The position numbers and the translations under genes are program-made. The notes under the pieces are model-generated. The model had not been told where the DNA came from and did no database searches. It saw nothing but the letters and a program-made list of their open reading frames with translations. Shown here piece after piece: positions 8,444 through 18,993 of a stretch of 64,000 nt of DNA. The stretch is taken from positions 1 through 64,000 of the forward strand of contig JAZUKV010000017.1 in assembly GCA_045643465.1 (NCBI GenBank). Direction: 5' to 3'. Position 1 is the first letter of the stretch, and each line of letters opens with the position of its first letter. Origin of the DNA: CAG-492 sp045643465 (lineage in GTDB: Bacteria > Bacillota > Clostridia > TANB77 > CAG-508).

Positions 8444-11400
8444 CTATTTTGTACTACTTCTTCCCTCAGCCAATTTCATAGACAATAGCTTACTGATACC
8501 ATTTTCTTCCATAGTAACACCATAAACTGTATCAGCAACTTCCATAGTACCTTTTCTATGAGTTATTACTAAAAATTGAGTTTCATTACAGAATTTCTTT
8601 AAATATTCTGCATATCTATAAACATTTACATCATCAAGTGCAGCTTCAATCTCATCTAATATACAGAAAGGTGCTGGATTAATTTTTAAAATTGCAAACA
8701 ATAAAGCAATAGCAGTAAATGCTTTTTCCCCTCCAGAAAGTAACATCATATTTTGAAGTTTCTTTCCTGTTGGTTGTGCTTTAATGTCAATTCCACATTC
8801 AAGAACATTTTCTTCATCCTCAAGGATAAGCTCTGCCTTTCCCCCTCCAAATAATTCTATAAACACTTCATTGAAATTTTTGTTTATCAATTTAAATTTC
8901 TCTATGAATTGTTTCTTCATAGTATCAGTAATTTCAGAAATCATTTTTCTTAATTTAGAAATTGTATCTTCCATATCAACTCTTTGTTCACACATAAAAT
9001 CATAACGCTCTTTAGTATTTTTATACTCTTCAATTGAGTCAATATTAATACTACCTAAATCTTTAATTTCAGCACGAATAGAATTAACCTCTTTTTGGGT
9101 AGCCTGAACATTTTCAACTTTTTTATATTCTCCAACATTATTCGGAGTTAACTCATATTCTTCCCACAAGTTATTAACAACTAAATCAATATCTTGCTCT
9201 ATTTTAGACTTCTTTACATCAATTTTAACCAGGTTTTCTTTTAGGTCTTCCAATAAATTAAATTGATCTGTAACATCATGTTCAATTTTTTCAGACTCTT
9301 TATTCTTTTCAGATCTTTCACTTTTCAATTTTTCAATTTTACCATTACTATCAGAAACACTATTTTTAACTTCAATAATTTGGTTATTTAAAATTTCAAT
9401 ATTTTCAGAAAGTTTGATATTTTCATCTTTTAAATTTTCTATTTGTACATTCTTGTTATTAACTGCCTGAACATAATTGTCAATATCTTTATCTATACGT
9501 TCAATCATTTCATCAATAGAAGATCCGCTTTCATCAAAAGATGAAACAGAAATTTTCAAATTTGTAATATCAAAATTTAAATCATCTATATATTTTTGAT
9601 TCTCGCTATTATCTTCAGCAAATTTTCTAACTTCATTTGAAAGCTCTTCATTTTGTTTTTCCAAATTAGAAACTTCTTCCAAAATAGAATTTTTCTGCTC
9701 ATTAATAGAATTTTTCTGATTTTTAATTTTATTTTCTTCATCACGCAATTTTTGTAATGCATTTTCCAATCTTGTTACAGACTCTTCAATAGAAACCATT
9801 TTTTGTTTCTCTGTAGCATAAACAATATTAAATTCTTGCATCTTTAAATCCAATGCTTTTGATTGTTCAACAAAATCTGATATAGAGCTTTCATATTCTG
9901 CTTTATCTGACTTAACTTTTTCAAGCTTCAATTCCAATTTCTTTATATCGCTCTCTAAAGCTTCAATTTCTCTACTTCTTCCAAGTATATTAACAGTCTT
10001 TGTCGCAACAGAGCCACCTGTAATAGCACCAGAGCTATTAATAATATCACCTTTAACTGTAACAATTCTAAACGCATACTTATTTTCTTTTGCAAGTGCC
10101 ACACCTGTATCCATATTATCAACAATAACAGTTTTACCAAGTAAATTATAAATTATATTTTCATATTTTTTATTATATTTTACAAGTTCAGCAGCAACCC
10201 CAATAACTCCTGGGAATTTTCCCCTTATTTTATCAATATTATTAGGTTTAATCGATGTTATCGGTAAAAAAGATGCCCTTCCCAAATTATTTGCCCTTAA
10301 ATGTCTAACTAATTTCTTAGCAGTATCATCGTCATCAGTAACAATATTTTGAAGTACTCCACCAAGGGCCATCTCTATGGCTGTTTCATATTCTTTATCA
10401 ACAGATATTAAATTTGCAATAATACCATGAACTCCTTTATTTAGCTCTGGATTTTTATCACAATCTTGTAGCAATGATTTAACAGCTTTAGCATATCCCT
10501 CTTTTTCTTTTTCAGTCTCAATTAAAAATTTACGTCTTGAATCTTTCATTCTCAATTCATCAGTAATTTTATCAATTTCATTATCAAATTGTTTGATTTT
10601 TTCTTCAATTTTGTTTTTCTTATTAGAATTTTCTTCTAGCTCTTTAGATATTTTATTCTTTTCATTTTCAATCTTAGAAAAGTCTTTAGATATTTTATTC
10701 TTTTCATCTCTAGTTCTATCTAAATCTGAAATAGTTTCACTCATTTCAACTTTTAAATTCTTTAATCGCTTTTCATTATTTTCTAAGTTAGCATCCAAAG
10801 TACTAATTTCAATATTTTTTTCATATTTTAAATCTGTATTTTTCTCAATAATTTGCTTCTTTCCTTCAATTTCAAGCTCTTGAGATGATAAAGTAGTTGT
10901 TAATTTTTTAAGCTCCTCTTCTTTTTCAAAAAGCTCTTTCTCAAATTTTTCCTTATTTGAAAATAAAGAATCTTTCTTCTTAGTTTTTAAATCTTTCTCT
11001 TCTTGTAAATCTTTAATTCTCTGATTTGATTCATCAATTTCTTGAGTTAATCTTTCACAATTTTCTTTATTGTGTGAAATTTTTTCGTTAGAAATACCAA
11101 TTTCGGAATTAATCTTTTCAATTTTATTAGTGCTTTCAAAACCTATATTTTGGCACTTTTCAATTTCTTCTGTCAATTTATCAATTTCATTTTTCAAATT
11201 AATTTTATTAGTTTGCAATGTATTTAATTTTTCTTCTTCTGCATTTTTTTGATTTTCTAATATTTTTAAATCTTCGACAACTTGCATTAATTTTTCTTTA
11301 TAAGAATCTATATTATGAATAAATAAACCAACTTCTATATCTTTTAAAGATTCATGAAGCTCAAGAAATCTTTTAGCCTTTTCAGATTGTATTCTCAATG

Positions 11401-12010
11401 GGTCCAAACCTGATTCAATCTCCGAAAGAATATCATTAATTCTTAATAAATTTAATTTAGTTTGTTCCAATTTTTTCTCAGATTCAGTCTTTCTAGCTCT
11501 ATATTTTACAATTCCAGCAGCTTCCTCAAAAATATGTCTTCTATCTTCTGATTTATTACTCAAAATTTCATCTATTTTACCTTGGCCAATTATTGAATAT
11601 CCATCTTTTCCAATACCAGTATCCATAAATAGCTCTAATATATCTTTTAATCTACAAGGAACTTTATTTATAAAATATCCTGTTTCACCACTTCTATAAA
11701 TTTTTCTTGTAACAGTAACTTCAGAATATTCAACTGGTAATTCGCCATCTGAATTATCTATAATTATTGAAGCTTCAGCAAACCCCAATGATTTTCTGTT
11801 TTGAGTTCCAGCAAATATAATATCTTCTGATTTAGCACCTCTAAGAGATTTCATGCTTTGCTCACCTAAAACCCATCTAATACTATCCGAAATATTACTT
11901 TTACCAGACCCATTTGGACCAATTACAGCTGTAATCCCTGGTTTAAATTCTAAAACAGTTTTATCTGCAAAAGATTTAAAACCTTGTAATTCTAATCTTT
12001 TTAAGTACAT
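8444..12010 (-). CDS. smc: Chromosome segregation ATPase SMC
   Basis: This 1188-residue protein has the full SMC layout: Walker A GPNGSGKSN at residues 31-39, a long coiled coil, a hinge near residues 510-660, a second coiled coil, and a C-terminal head with signature LLSGGEKAFTAIALL and Walker B FCILDEIEAALDD. SMC dimers with ScpA and ScpB form condensin-like rings that organise and help segregate the nucleoid. The length is normal. The usual neighbours rnc and ftsY are absent here, so the gene stands apart from the common cluster. Most small open frames on the opposite strand here are shadows of its Lys/Glu-rich coiled coil. Confidence 0.97.
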   Translation of the reverse strand: MYLKRLELQGFKSFADKTVLEFKPGITAVIGPNGSGKSNISDSIRWVLGEQSMKSLRGAKSEDIIFAGTQNRKSLGFAEASIIIDNSDGELPVEYSEVTVTRKIYRSGETGYFINKVPCRLKDILELFMDTGIGKDGYSIIGQGKIDEILSNKSEDRRHIFEEAAGIVKYRARKTESEKKLEQTKLNLLRINDILSEIESGLDPLRIQSEKAKRFLELHESLKDIEVGLFIHNIDSYKEKLMQVVEDLKILENQKNAEEEKLNTLQTNKINLKNEIDKLTEEIEKCQNIGFESTNKIEKINSEIGISNEKISHNKENCERLTQEIDESNQRIKDLQEEKDLKTKKKDSLFSNKEKFEKELFEKEEELKKLTTTLSSQELEIEGKKQIIEKNTDLKYEKNIEISTLDANLENNEKRLKNLKVEMSETISDLDRTRDEKNKISKDFSKIENEKNKISKELEENSNKKNKIEEKIKQFDNEIDKITDELRMKDSRRKFLIETEKEKEGYAKAVKSLLQDCDKNPELNKGVHGIIANLISVDKEYETAIEMALGGVLQNIVTDDDDTAKKLVRHLRANNLGRASFLPITSIKPNNIDKIRGKFPGVIGVAAELVKYNKKYENIIYNLLGKTVIVDNMDTGVALAKENKYAFRIVTVKGDIINSSGAITGGSVATKTVNILGRSREIEALESDIKKLELKLEKVKSDKAEYESSISDFVEQSKALDLKMQEFNIVYATEKQKMVSIEESVTRLENALQKLRDEENKIKNQKNSINEQKNSILEEVSNLEKQNEELSNEVRKFAEDNSENQKYIDDLNFDITNLKISVSSFDESGSSIDEMIERIDKDIDNYVQAVNNKNVQIENLKDENIKLSENIEILNNQIIEVKNSVSDSNGKIEKLKSERSEKNKESEKIEHDVTDQFNLLEDLKENLVKIDVKKSKIEQDIDLVVNNLWEEYELTPNNVGEYKKVENVQATQKEVNSIRAEIKDLGSINIDSIEEYKNTKERYDFMCEQRVDMEDTISKLRKMISEITDTMKKQFIEKFKLINKNFNEVFIELFGGGKAELILEDEENVLECGIDIKAQPTGKKLQNMMLLSGGEKAFTAIALLFAILKINPAPFCILDEIEAALDDVNVYRYAEYLKKFCNETQFLVITHRKGTMEVADTVYGVTMEENGISKLLSMKLAEGRSSTK

Positions 12011-12160
12011 TTTTTAACCTTCCTTCTCATGCATACATTTTTTCATTTTTCCAATTTACCATATAATATATTAAAAACTATAAATTATCAAGTACCACAA
12101 AAATCTTATTAAAATTAATAAAATTTTACTTCATAAAAACCTATCAAACGTGCACCAAAT

Positions 12161-12210
12161 TTGATTTTGTATTTTCCCTATGCTATAATAGCTTTAGATA
12201 CTTGTGTATC
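12161..12210 (+). promoter_or_regulatory. Sigma-A-type promoter with inverted repeat at the start site
   Basis: TTGATT (12161-12166), a 17-base spacer and TATAAT (12184-12189) form a near-consensus promoter. GATAC-TTGT-GTATC (12197-12210) falls at the predicted transcript start and could be an operator or a 5'-end hairpin. Confidence 0.75.
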
Positions 12211-12256
12211 AATAAGTGAGGACTAAAAAGGCCACATGGCAGAAAGGAACACATCT

Positions 12257-12919
12257 ATGAAAACCACAACCAAATCCCAGATTTCCACTTTTTGCAACTC
12301 TCTTCGGGCAATTCTTGTAATTGCATACAGCATTTTCATTACACTTTTAATCTTCATTATTTATAAGACATATAAACTTGAAAAAGCAGATTTATACAAT
12401 TCAAAAATAAAAATTTGCGAATCGGCCAATATAACTTATAATGATGAAATTACAGTCTTGGATCTTGGTGAAGGTCAAACTGTAATAAAATGTAATGAAG
12501 ATATCATTTACATTCCTGCCTATGGCAGTACTACTGACGCATTGATAAAAGATTTATCATCACGCCAAAGTTCTCGCCAATTGCGATCAACAATCGCATT
12601 ATTCGGAATACCTGCATGCACATATTTTTTTATAAGCTTCTGGATAACTTTAAATAAATTAAATCATTTTTTATTAAAAAAGGCATATCAAGAAGAAAAA
12701 AAATTAAAAAAACAAGCAAAACCCAAAGAGCAAAAAGAAAAAAACACTGAAATAACACAATCAGAAGAAATTTCAAAAAATATCCAAAATATAAAACATC
12801 ACGAAGAGCAAAAAAAGAAAAAGATTTCTATTGCTCAATCTAAAAACCAAGTCAAAGCTCAACAAGCTAATTATGACTTAGCATTTGATGTTTTATCATC
12901 TTTTGATAGGTATTTCTGA
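12257..12919 (+). CDS. Hypothetical membrane protein with two TM segments
   Basis: The protein has 220 residues from the ATG at 12257, behind AAGGA; an ATG at 12236 is possible but has a weaker site. One hydrophobic segment lies near residues 22-40 and another near 115-135, with about 70 residues between them probably outside the cell. A long Lys/Glu-rich cytoplasmic tail follows. No family was recognised. It has its own promoter and terminator. Confidence 0.75.
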   Translation: MKTTTKSQISTFCNSLRAILVIAYSIFITLLIFIIYKTYKLEKADLYNSKIKICESANITYNDEITVLDLGEGQTVIKCNEDIIYIPAYGSTTDALIKDLSSRQSSRQLRSTIALFGIPACTYFFISFWITLNKLNHFLLKKAYQEEKKLKKQAKPKEQKEKNTEITQSEEISKNIQNIKHHEEQKKKKISIAQSKNQVKAQQANYDLAFDVLSSFDRYF

Positions 12920-12936
12920 TAAGTATTGTTAACCTC

Positions 12937-12974
12937 ACAAAAAAGACGGATTCTTTATGAACCCGCCTTTTCTT
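12937..12974 (+). terminator. Intrinsic terminator
   Basis: An imperfect stem, AAAAAGACGGATTC with GAACCCGCCTTTT, is followed by a T-rich tail. It separates convergent genes ending at 12919 and 12975. Confidence 0.7.
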
Positions 12975-14999
12975 TTATATATTTTCTATAAAATATTCAT
13001 TAATATTATCTATTAAATCAATTTTTACTTCTTCAATAGTTTTACCTTCAATTTGAGCACCTGCAAGTGTCATATGACCTCCACCGCCCATTTTTTCCAA
13101 TATAACTTGAACATTTATATCACCTATAGAACGTCCACTAATAAATACTTTTTCATTATTCTTTCCTATAACAAAAGATGCATTTATATCACTAATTGTT
13201 AACAAAGTATCTGCCGCTTTAGCACTTATTATATTGGCATTTGTATCTTGTTTGTCATAAATTGCAATCGCTATACTATCAAAAACTACTTCCGCTTTTG
13301 AAACAATTTCTGATACAATTGTATACGTATCAAAATCACTTTGGAACCATTTCTTTACTTTAATTATATCCACACCACATCTACGAAGATATGCTGCAGC
13401 TTCAAAAGTTCTAACACCAGTTTTAAAAGTAAAGTTTTTCGTATCCATCATAATTCCTGCATATAGTGATTCAACTTCTATATTTGTTAATTTAATATCA
13501 TTTTTTGAATAAACTATAAGCTCTGTAACAAGCTCTGACGCTGATGAAGCATAAACTTCTTGGAATGATAATATCGGATTTTCAATATAAGATGTACTCA
13601 TTCTATGGTGATCAATAACAACAATTTTATTAGTCTTTTCTAATAGCTCTGGAACTTCAACATAAGTTTTCTTATTTGTATCAACAACAATAACTAAACT
13701 TTCTGAATTAACCATCTCTAAGCTATCAGCTTTAGTAATAAATACATCATCATAATTTTCATCATCTTTAATTGTATCTATAAACTTTTCTAAACTTGTT
13801 CCATAAGATTCATTAACTATATAAGCTTCTTTATCTAAGGTTTTAGCGATTCTATAAATACCTAATGAAGCACCCATTGAATCTATATCACCATTACTAT
13901 GACCCATAATAAATATTTTTTCTGAATCAACCATAACATCTTCTAATGCTTGCGCAATCATTCTAGCCTTAACCTTAGTTCTTTTTTCAAGCTCTTCAGT
14001 TCTTCCACCAAAGAAAGTATATTTACCATTTTCTCTAACTACAGCTTGATCACCACCACGACCTAAAGCAATATCAATTCCAGCTTTAGCATCTTTATAT
14101 TTTTGATAGTTATCTTCCCCTTCTGTTGAAAGTGAAATACTTAATGTAGCTTGAACTTTTTCTGGTATATTAATTCCTTTTATTGTATCTAATATAGAGA
14201 ATTTTTCATCTTTTAATTTTTCTAAATCCTTTTGTTCACAAATCAAAATGAATGTATCTCTTTCTGATTTTATTATTACTCCTTTAAAATCATTAGCCCA
14301 TTCATATATATTTTTTTCAATCTTAGCTAAAATCTGACTTTGATCTTCCCCATCAATTCTTTGCATAGTTTCTTCATAGTTATCAATTTTAATAACACCT
14401 ACACAAATCTTTGATTTATCAAGCTCTTCTGATAATTTTTCTTTTTCAGTTTCATCTAAGAAATATAAAGTTGCCATATATTCTTTTTCAGATTTTTTAT
14501 CATTCGGTTTAAAATTATTTTTAGATTTAATATATTCTCCAATAACTTTATACTTTTTCTTTTCAATTACAATACTTGTAACTATCTTATTATCTCTAAT
14601 TTTTTCATTATTTTCTATTTCTAATTTTATTTCTTTTAATAAGTCATTTATAAATTTGTTAATATCACAATTATTAAACTCTTGAATAAACTTAGCATTT
14701 TTCCAAATAATATTTCCATTTGTTTCAGCCATCAATAATGGAAATGGTGAATTTATTAAAGATCTTTTTGATACTTTATCTACATTAAAATTAAGCTCTT
14801 TTATATGCTCTGATAATTCAGCTTTACGCTTATTATCAGTCCACAAAGTATATACAACTATGCCTATATAAATAATCAACGATGGTATTATGAATATAGA
14901 TTTAACTACGCATAATAAAATAAGCAATATTGCAATTATAACTAAATAAACTTTTGTTTTTGAGACAAATGCATCAAAAAACTTATTATTATTTGCCAT
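12975..14999 (-). CDS. gdpP: Cyclic-di-AMP phosphodiesterase GdpP (DHH family)
   Basis: This 674-residue protein has the GdpP/YybT order. Two N-terminal TM segments span roughly residues 15-52, then a PAS-like domain, then a degenerate GGDEF domain (about 190-310, ending near GRGGDQAVV). A DHH phosphoesterase domain follows with GHSNGDIDSMGASLGI and VIDHHRMS, and a DHHA1 domain with GGGGHMTLAGAQ closes the chain. It hydrolyses the second messenger c-di-AMP and so tunes osmolyte and cell-wall homeostasis. The usual rplI and dnaB partners are not adjacent. The length is normal. Confidence 0.95.
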   Translation of the reverse strand: MANNNKFFDAFVSKTKVYLVIIAILLILLCVVKSIFIIPSLIIYIGIVVYTLWTDNKRKAELSEHIKELNFNVDKVSKRSLINSPFPLLMAETNGNIIWKNAKFIQEFNNCDINKFINDLLKEIKLEIENNEKIRDNKIVTSIVIEKKKYKVIGEYIKSKNNFKPNDKKSEKEYMATLYFLDETEKEKLSEELDKSKICVGVIKIDNYEETMQRIDGEDQSQILAKIEKNIYEWANDFKGVIIKSERDTFILICEQKDLEKLKDEKFSILDTIKGINIPEKVQATLSISLSTEGEDNYQKYKDAKAGIDIALGRGGDQAVVRENGKYTFFGGRTEELEKRTKVKARMIAQALEDVMVDSEKIFIMGHSNGDIDSMGASLGIYRIAKTLDKEAYIVNESYGTSLEKFIDTIKDDENYDDVFITKADSLEMVNSESLVIVVDTNKKTYVEVPELLEKTNKIVVIDHHRMSTSYIENPILSFQEVYASSASELVTELIVYSKNDIKLTNIEVESLYAGIMMDTKNFTFKTGVRTFEAAAYLRRCGVDIIKVKKWFQSDFDTYTIVSEIVSKAEVVFDSIAIAIYDKQDTNANIISAKAADTLLTISDINASFVIGKNNEKVFISGRSIGDINVQVILEKMGGGGHMTLAGAQIEGKTIEEVKIDLIDNINEYFIENI

Positions 15000-15050
15000 A
15001 AACTCTCCTCTTCTTTCATCTCAGATAGTATCATTTTACGATATCTATAT

Positions 15051-16214
15051 TTATTTGTCAATTTCTTGACAATTTTCTTTTTTTAATCCCTTTTTATAAT
15101 AATTATATTCAATCAAATCATCCAATAATACTTTTGTTAATGCTGCAAAAGGAACTGCTAAAAACATTCCCATTATTCCAAAATAAGCTCCACCTATTGT
15201 AACAGATAATATTACTAATAATGGACTTATCTTTACTTGATCTCCTACTATTTTTGGATTAATTATATTTGCATCTACTTGTTGTAAAATTACAACAACA
15301 ATTCCCATTTCTACGGCTTGTGGTAATCCACCTGTTAAAATTGTTACGAATATTGAAACAATAACTGCTATTATTGCTCCGAAATATGGAATCATATTGA
15401 AGACACCTATAAAAATTCCTAACATAACAGCATATTTAACTCCCATTATAGACATAGCAACAGAAGCTAAAATTCCAACAACTATAGCATCTAATATTTG
15501 ACCAATTAAAAAGTTACAAAAAATTTCATTTGTTTTCTTAAAATATTTTCCTACATTATTAAATACTTGTTTACTGCATGATGATTCAATTAATTTTTTA
15601 AAGAATTTTACTATTTGTCTACGCTCCAATAATAAATAAATTGACACAATTATTGATACAAAAATATCAAAAATTCCTGTTGCAAAATTTATAAGTTCTT
15701 GTGCATATTCTGTTATCATATTCAAATTTATATATTCTTCTATTTTAAAATTTGTTAAAGCATTAAGAATATTAGTTGCAAATTCACTTTTTAGTATTGA
15801 ATCTTCTGGCAATTGACTTATATTATTTTTTATTCCAACATAGTAAGCTTGCAAGTTATTTACCAAATCTTGAAAACTTGTAACTAATGGTGGAATTAAA
15901 AATCTAATTGCTACTATAAAAATAATTGTTACAATTGCATACACAATTAATATGCTTAATCCTCTAGCTCTCTTTTTTAAACATTTTACTTTACTTAATA
16001 AGCGCTCTAATTTTCTTGATGGTAAATATAAAATATATGCAATTATCACACCGATAATAAATGGTGATACTACAGATAGAAAATTAGATATCCAAGATCC
16101 TATAGCAGAAAGTGAATCTAATAATTTATACACAATTATCAACGCAACTATTAAAGAAAACCAGTAGAACCATTTTTTAACATCTTTATTTTCTTTTTTT
16201 AAATTATTCATCAT
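15051..16214 (-). CDS. AI-2E family transporter (PF01594, YtvI-like)
   Basis: This is a 387-residue polytopic membrane protein with about eight TM segments, including the glycine-rich C-terminal part GIMGMFLAVPFAALTKVLL that marks the AI-2E/PerM family. Members export various substrates or ions; the autoinducer-2 name is historical and the substrate cannot be assigned. It lies 52 bases downstream of gdpP's ribosome-site region on the same strand but has its own upstream AAAGGA site. Confidence 0.85.
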   Translation of the reverse strand: MMNNLKKENKDVKKWFYWFSLIVALIIVYKLLDSLSAIGSWISNFLSVVSPFIIGVIIAYILYLPSRKLERLLSKVKCLKKRARGLSILIVYAIVTIIFIVAIRFLIPPLVTSFQDLVNNLQAYYVGIKNNISQLPEDSILKSEFATNILNALTNFKIEEYINLNMITEYAQELINFATGIFDIFVSIIVSIYLLLERRQIVKFFKKLIESSCSKQVFNNVGKYFKKTNEIFCNFLIGQILDAIVVGILASVAMSIMGVKYAVMLGIFIGVFNMIPYFGAIIAVIVSIFVTILTGGLPQAVEMGIVVVILQQVDANIINPKIVGDQVKISPLLVILSVTIGGAYFGIMGMFLAVPFAALTKVLLDDLIEYNYYKKGLKKENCQEIDK

Positions 16215-16323
16215 TTCTTATTTTTCCTTTCGTAAAAAATCAATCCTACTATTATTATACCATATATTTAATATTTTTTCCACTTTATGTTAATATATTC
16301 ATATTTTTCCAGTTTTAGCACAC

Positions 16324-16356
16324 AAAAAAAGTGTCATTTAAAATGACACTTTTTTA
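16324..16356. terminator. Bidirectional intrinsic terminator
   Basis: A perfect stem, AAAAAAAGTGTCATTT and AAATGACACTTTTTT, has T runs on either strand. It terminates the M23 peptidase gene on the minus strand. Confidence 0.92.
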
Positions 16357-16358
16357 TA

Positions 16359-17399
16359 TTAGTTATACAAATAATTTTGTGGATTTACATATTGACCATT
16401 AATTCTTATCTCAAAATGTAAATGGTTTCCTGTTGAACTACCTGTAGATCCAACTGCAGCTATACATGTTCCTGCTGTAACTGTTTGTCCTTTTGAAACA
16501 TTTAATTGGCTACAGTGTGCATAGTAAGTTTGTACTCCGTTACCATGATCTATTATTACTAAGTTTCCATATCCACCATTATTAAATTGAGCATATGATA
16601 CTGTACCATCTGCTGCAGCGTAAATTGGTGAACCATTTCTTGCTGCTATATCTAATCCCTTGTGAGTATGGTTTCTTATACTTTCATTGGCACCAAATCT
16701 TGAAGATATATTACCTGTTACTGGAGCTACTTTAAATTCAACTCCACTTACGAATGTATTTGATAAATTTTGTGATTGCACAGGTGTATAACTTGATGCT
16801 GCTGCTGCTTTTGCAGCTGCTGCCTTTTTAGCTGCCTTTTTAGCTGCTGCTTCTTCAGCTGCTTTCTTTTTAGCAGCTTCTTCTTTAGCTACTTTATCAG
16901 CTTCTAATGTATTAGTTAATTTAGTAGTAGTCGCATATTTCATATTTTTGTATTCAAACATATTATCTGTATATACTTCTCTTACTCCAAATTCTGACTC
17001 TACTGAACCTTTATACTTTTCTGTTAATTCATTAATTTTTTCTTTAGCTTCATCTAAAGTATCAACATAAGCTTTATCTTCTCCACCTAAAGTTATTGCA
17101 TATAATTTATATGTTACTTCAGCTTTTAATTTTAAAACACTTATAATTGATTCTTCATCAGTATTTTGATTTGCTTTAATTAAAGATACTGAATACTGTG
17201 GAACCTCGTTTAAAACAATTAATTCCATATTTGGATTATCTTGATTTAATACTTGGTTTGTTACCATGCAGCTAAATTCTTCTTTATTTGTTATATATCC
17301 TAATTCACTACCATTTATAGTGACTTTGTAAGCTATTTTATAATTTTTGCTTATAAAAATTATTGCTAATATTATCATTACAGCTATAGATATTATCAC
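16359..17399 (-). CDS. M23-family peptidoglycan endopeptidase, membrane anchored
   Basis: The protein has an N-terminal TM segment, about 150 residues of unassigned extracellular sequence, a Lys/Ala/Glu-rich linker (near residues 170-205) and a C-terminal peptidase_M23 (LytM) domain. The metal-site motifs are HTHKGLDIA, YYAHC and GNHLHFEI. It probably cleaves peptide cross-links of peptidoglycan outside the membrane. The start is odd: the GTG at 17399 lies within the TM segment and has no ribosome site. The same frame is open to 17457 and would add a basic N-terminus (LSNRLKNYTKDKKK), with AAAGGAG nearby but only an ATT codon at 17450. A non-standard start or a small sequence error is likely. 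Confidence 0.88.
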   Translation of the reverse strand: MIISIAVMIILAIIFISKNYKIAYKVTINGSELGYITNKEEFSCMVTNQVLNQDNPNMELIVLNEVPQYSVSLIKANQNTDEESIISVLKLKAEVTYKLYAITLGGEDKAYVDTLDEAKEKINELTEKYKGSVESEFGVREVYTDNMFEYKNMKYATTTKLTNTLEADKVAKEEAAKKKAAEEAAAKKAAKKAAAAKAAAASSYTPVQSQNLSNTFVSGVEFKVAPVTGNISSRFGANESIRNHTHKGLDIAARNGSPIYAAADGTVSYAQFNNGGYGNLVIIDHGNGVQTYYAHCSQLNVSKGQTVTAGTCIAAVGSTGSSTGNHLHFEIRINGQYVNPQNYLYN

Positions 17400-17596
17400 T
17401 GCTAATTTCTTTTTATCTTTCGTATAGTTTTTTAATCTATTGCTTAAAATAAATTTTCACACTCCTTTTTTTAATGCGACCGATATTAATTATACCACAT
17501 ATTTTCTACAAATTCAAATTTTTTTATACATTTTTGCAAAAAATACGAAAAAAAGGTTGTTTTATTTATTTTATATTGTGTATATTTCCCATATTT

Positions 17597-18337
17597 CTAA
17601 GTGTTTGGACTTTGAATATTAGATGTTGAAAAATAGTCATTTATTCCTGAATAAATTCCCCAAGCCAATCTATTTTGATACTCATCATTTAATAAATTTT
17701 TTTCTTCTTCAGGATTTGATAAAAATCCACATTCTACAATCGTAATTGGAATTTCCACATTTTTTACTATATAAATAGTATCTAATTTCATAGGAACTCT
17801 ATTGTTTTCCTTTTGTATAGATTGATTTAAATTATCTTGTATAGATTTTGCAAGTTTTATACTATTTTCATCTGCTGATTTGTAAAAAGTTTGCCATCCG
17901 GAATATTGTTGTTGTGGTATTTTATTTAAATGTATTGATACAAATATATCTGCAGAGCTTTCATTTCCGATTTTTACTCTATTTTTCAAATCTGAAATTT
18001 TCTTTTGCTTTAAAGTTTTTGAATCTATATCATAAATAGCATTTTCGTCAGATCTTGTTAAAACTACTGTTGCCCCACTTTGCTCTAATAAAGATTGTAC
18101 TTTTAATGCAATATTTAAATTTGTTTCCGCTTCACTAGTTCCTCTACTGCTTTCTGCACCTTCATCTGGAACACCATGGCCAGCATCAATTACAATAACT
18201 TTATTTGAAACTGGTACTGTTACTGTTGACACAGTTTTATTATTTGCCATATAAAAATTAAAAATAAAACATAAAGTTAAGCAACTCGTTAATAAAGCTA
18301 ATACTTTTCTTATTTTTCTTCGAGTTATAATTATCAT
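17597..18337 (-). CDS. cwlD: N-acetylmuramoyl-L-alanine amidase, CwlD-like
   Basis: The protein has 246 residues from the ATG at 18337 (GGGGTG 8 bases upstream). An N-terminal membrane anchor (about residues 10-30) is followed by an Amidase_3 domain with zinc motifs VIDAGHG, the acidic E of SEAETNL, VSIHLN and VECGFLSNPEEE. The short single-domain, membrane-anchored form matches CwlD, the amidase that starts muramic-delta-lactam formation in spore cortex. With spoIVA in the same window this fits a sporulating cell, but a vegetative amidase cannot be ruled out. Confidence 0.85.
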   Translation of the reverse strand: MIIITRRKIRKVLALLTSCLTLCFIFNFYMANNKTVSTVTVPVSNKVIVIDAGHGVPDEGAESSRGTSEAETNLNIALKVQSLLEQSGATVVLTRSDENAIYDIDSKTLKQKKISDLKNRVKIGNESSADIFVSIHLNKIPQQQYSGWQTFYKSADENSIKLAKSIQDNLNQSIQKENNRVPMKLDTIYIVKNVEIPITIVECGFLSNPEEEKNLLNDEYQNRLAWGIYSGINDYFSTSNIQSPNT

Positions 18338-18394
18338 AAAAAAACACCCCATAACATTTGTATGAGGTATTTATATTTTTATTACAAAAAAATA

Positions 18395-18925
18395 TTATTT
18401 TGAATATATACAAGCTTGTGGATCAATTCCAAATTTAACAACCATAATTGGTGTTCCTTCAGATACTCTAGCATACTCTCCGGCAGAAATTTGAATATGT
18501 GTGTATATTACATTTTCTTCATTATCAGGCTTAACTGAAACATAGTATGTTGAAACATTATTTCTGCCATGTCTTATATCACAATCTTTATATACGGCAA
18601 TTCCAGTCATAACTTCAACACTGCTACACAATGATTTAACAGTTACAAATCCTAAAAAAATTGTAATTAACAAAAGTAATATATTGACTCCCATATCACC
18701 TTCGCTCATAAAGCTAAGAACAGTTACTCCTGCAAAAACAGCAGTACCTAGTATCAATAATTTACTATTACCTTTTTTTAGTGATTTTGCTACTTTTGCT
18801 TGTTCTGAATTAATAGGTTTATGGTATATAATTTCGGAATGGCTCTTTTTTTGATAGTTTTCATACTTACCTGAAATATCGTTCATCTCTGATAATTTTT
18901 CGTTTATTTTATTCATAAAATCCAT
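18395..18925 (-). CDS. Hypothetical membrane protein, 176 residues
   Basis: The start at 18925 follows AAAGGAG. A charged N-terminal helix (about residues 1-55) precedes two close TM segments (about 58-75 and 80-97). A soluble beta-rich C-terminal domain ends with VVKFGIDPQACIYSK. No family was recognised. It sits between the P-type ATPase gene and cwlD on the same strand. Confidence 0.75.
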   Translation of the reverse strand: MDFMNKINEKLSEMNDISGKYENYQKKSHSEIIYHKPINSEQAKVAKSLKKGNSKLLILGTAVFAGVTVLSFMSEGDMGVNILLLLITIFLGFVTVKSLCSSVEVMTGIAVYKDCDIRHGRNNVSTYYVSVKPDNEENVIYTHIQISAGEYARVSEGTPIMVVKFGIDPQACIYSK

Positions 18926-18993
18926 AAGCAATCTCCTTTCCTATATATAATATTTGTTATATATCAAAAGAATATACTGTCAATATCCACAAT

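Noticed and set aside
8784..11252. Several open frames antisense to smc
   Set aside because: They are Ser/Phe/Ile-rich mirror images of the Lys/Glu-rich coiled coil and lack ribosome sites.
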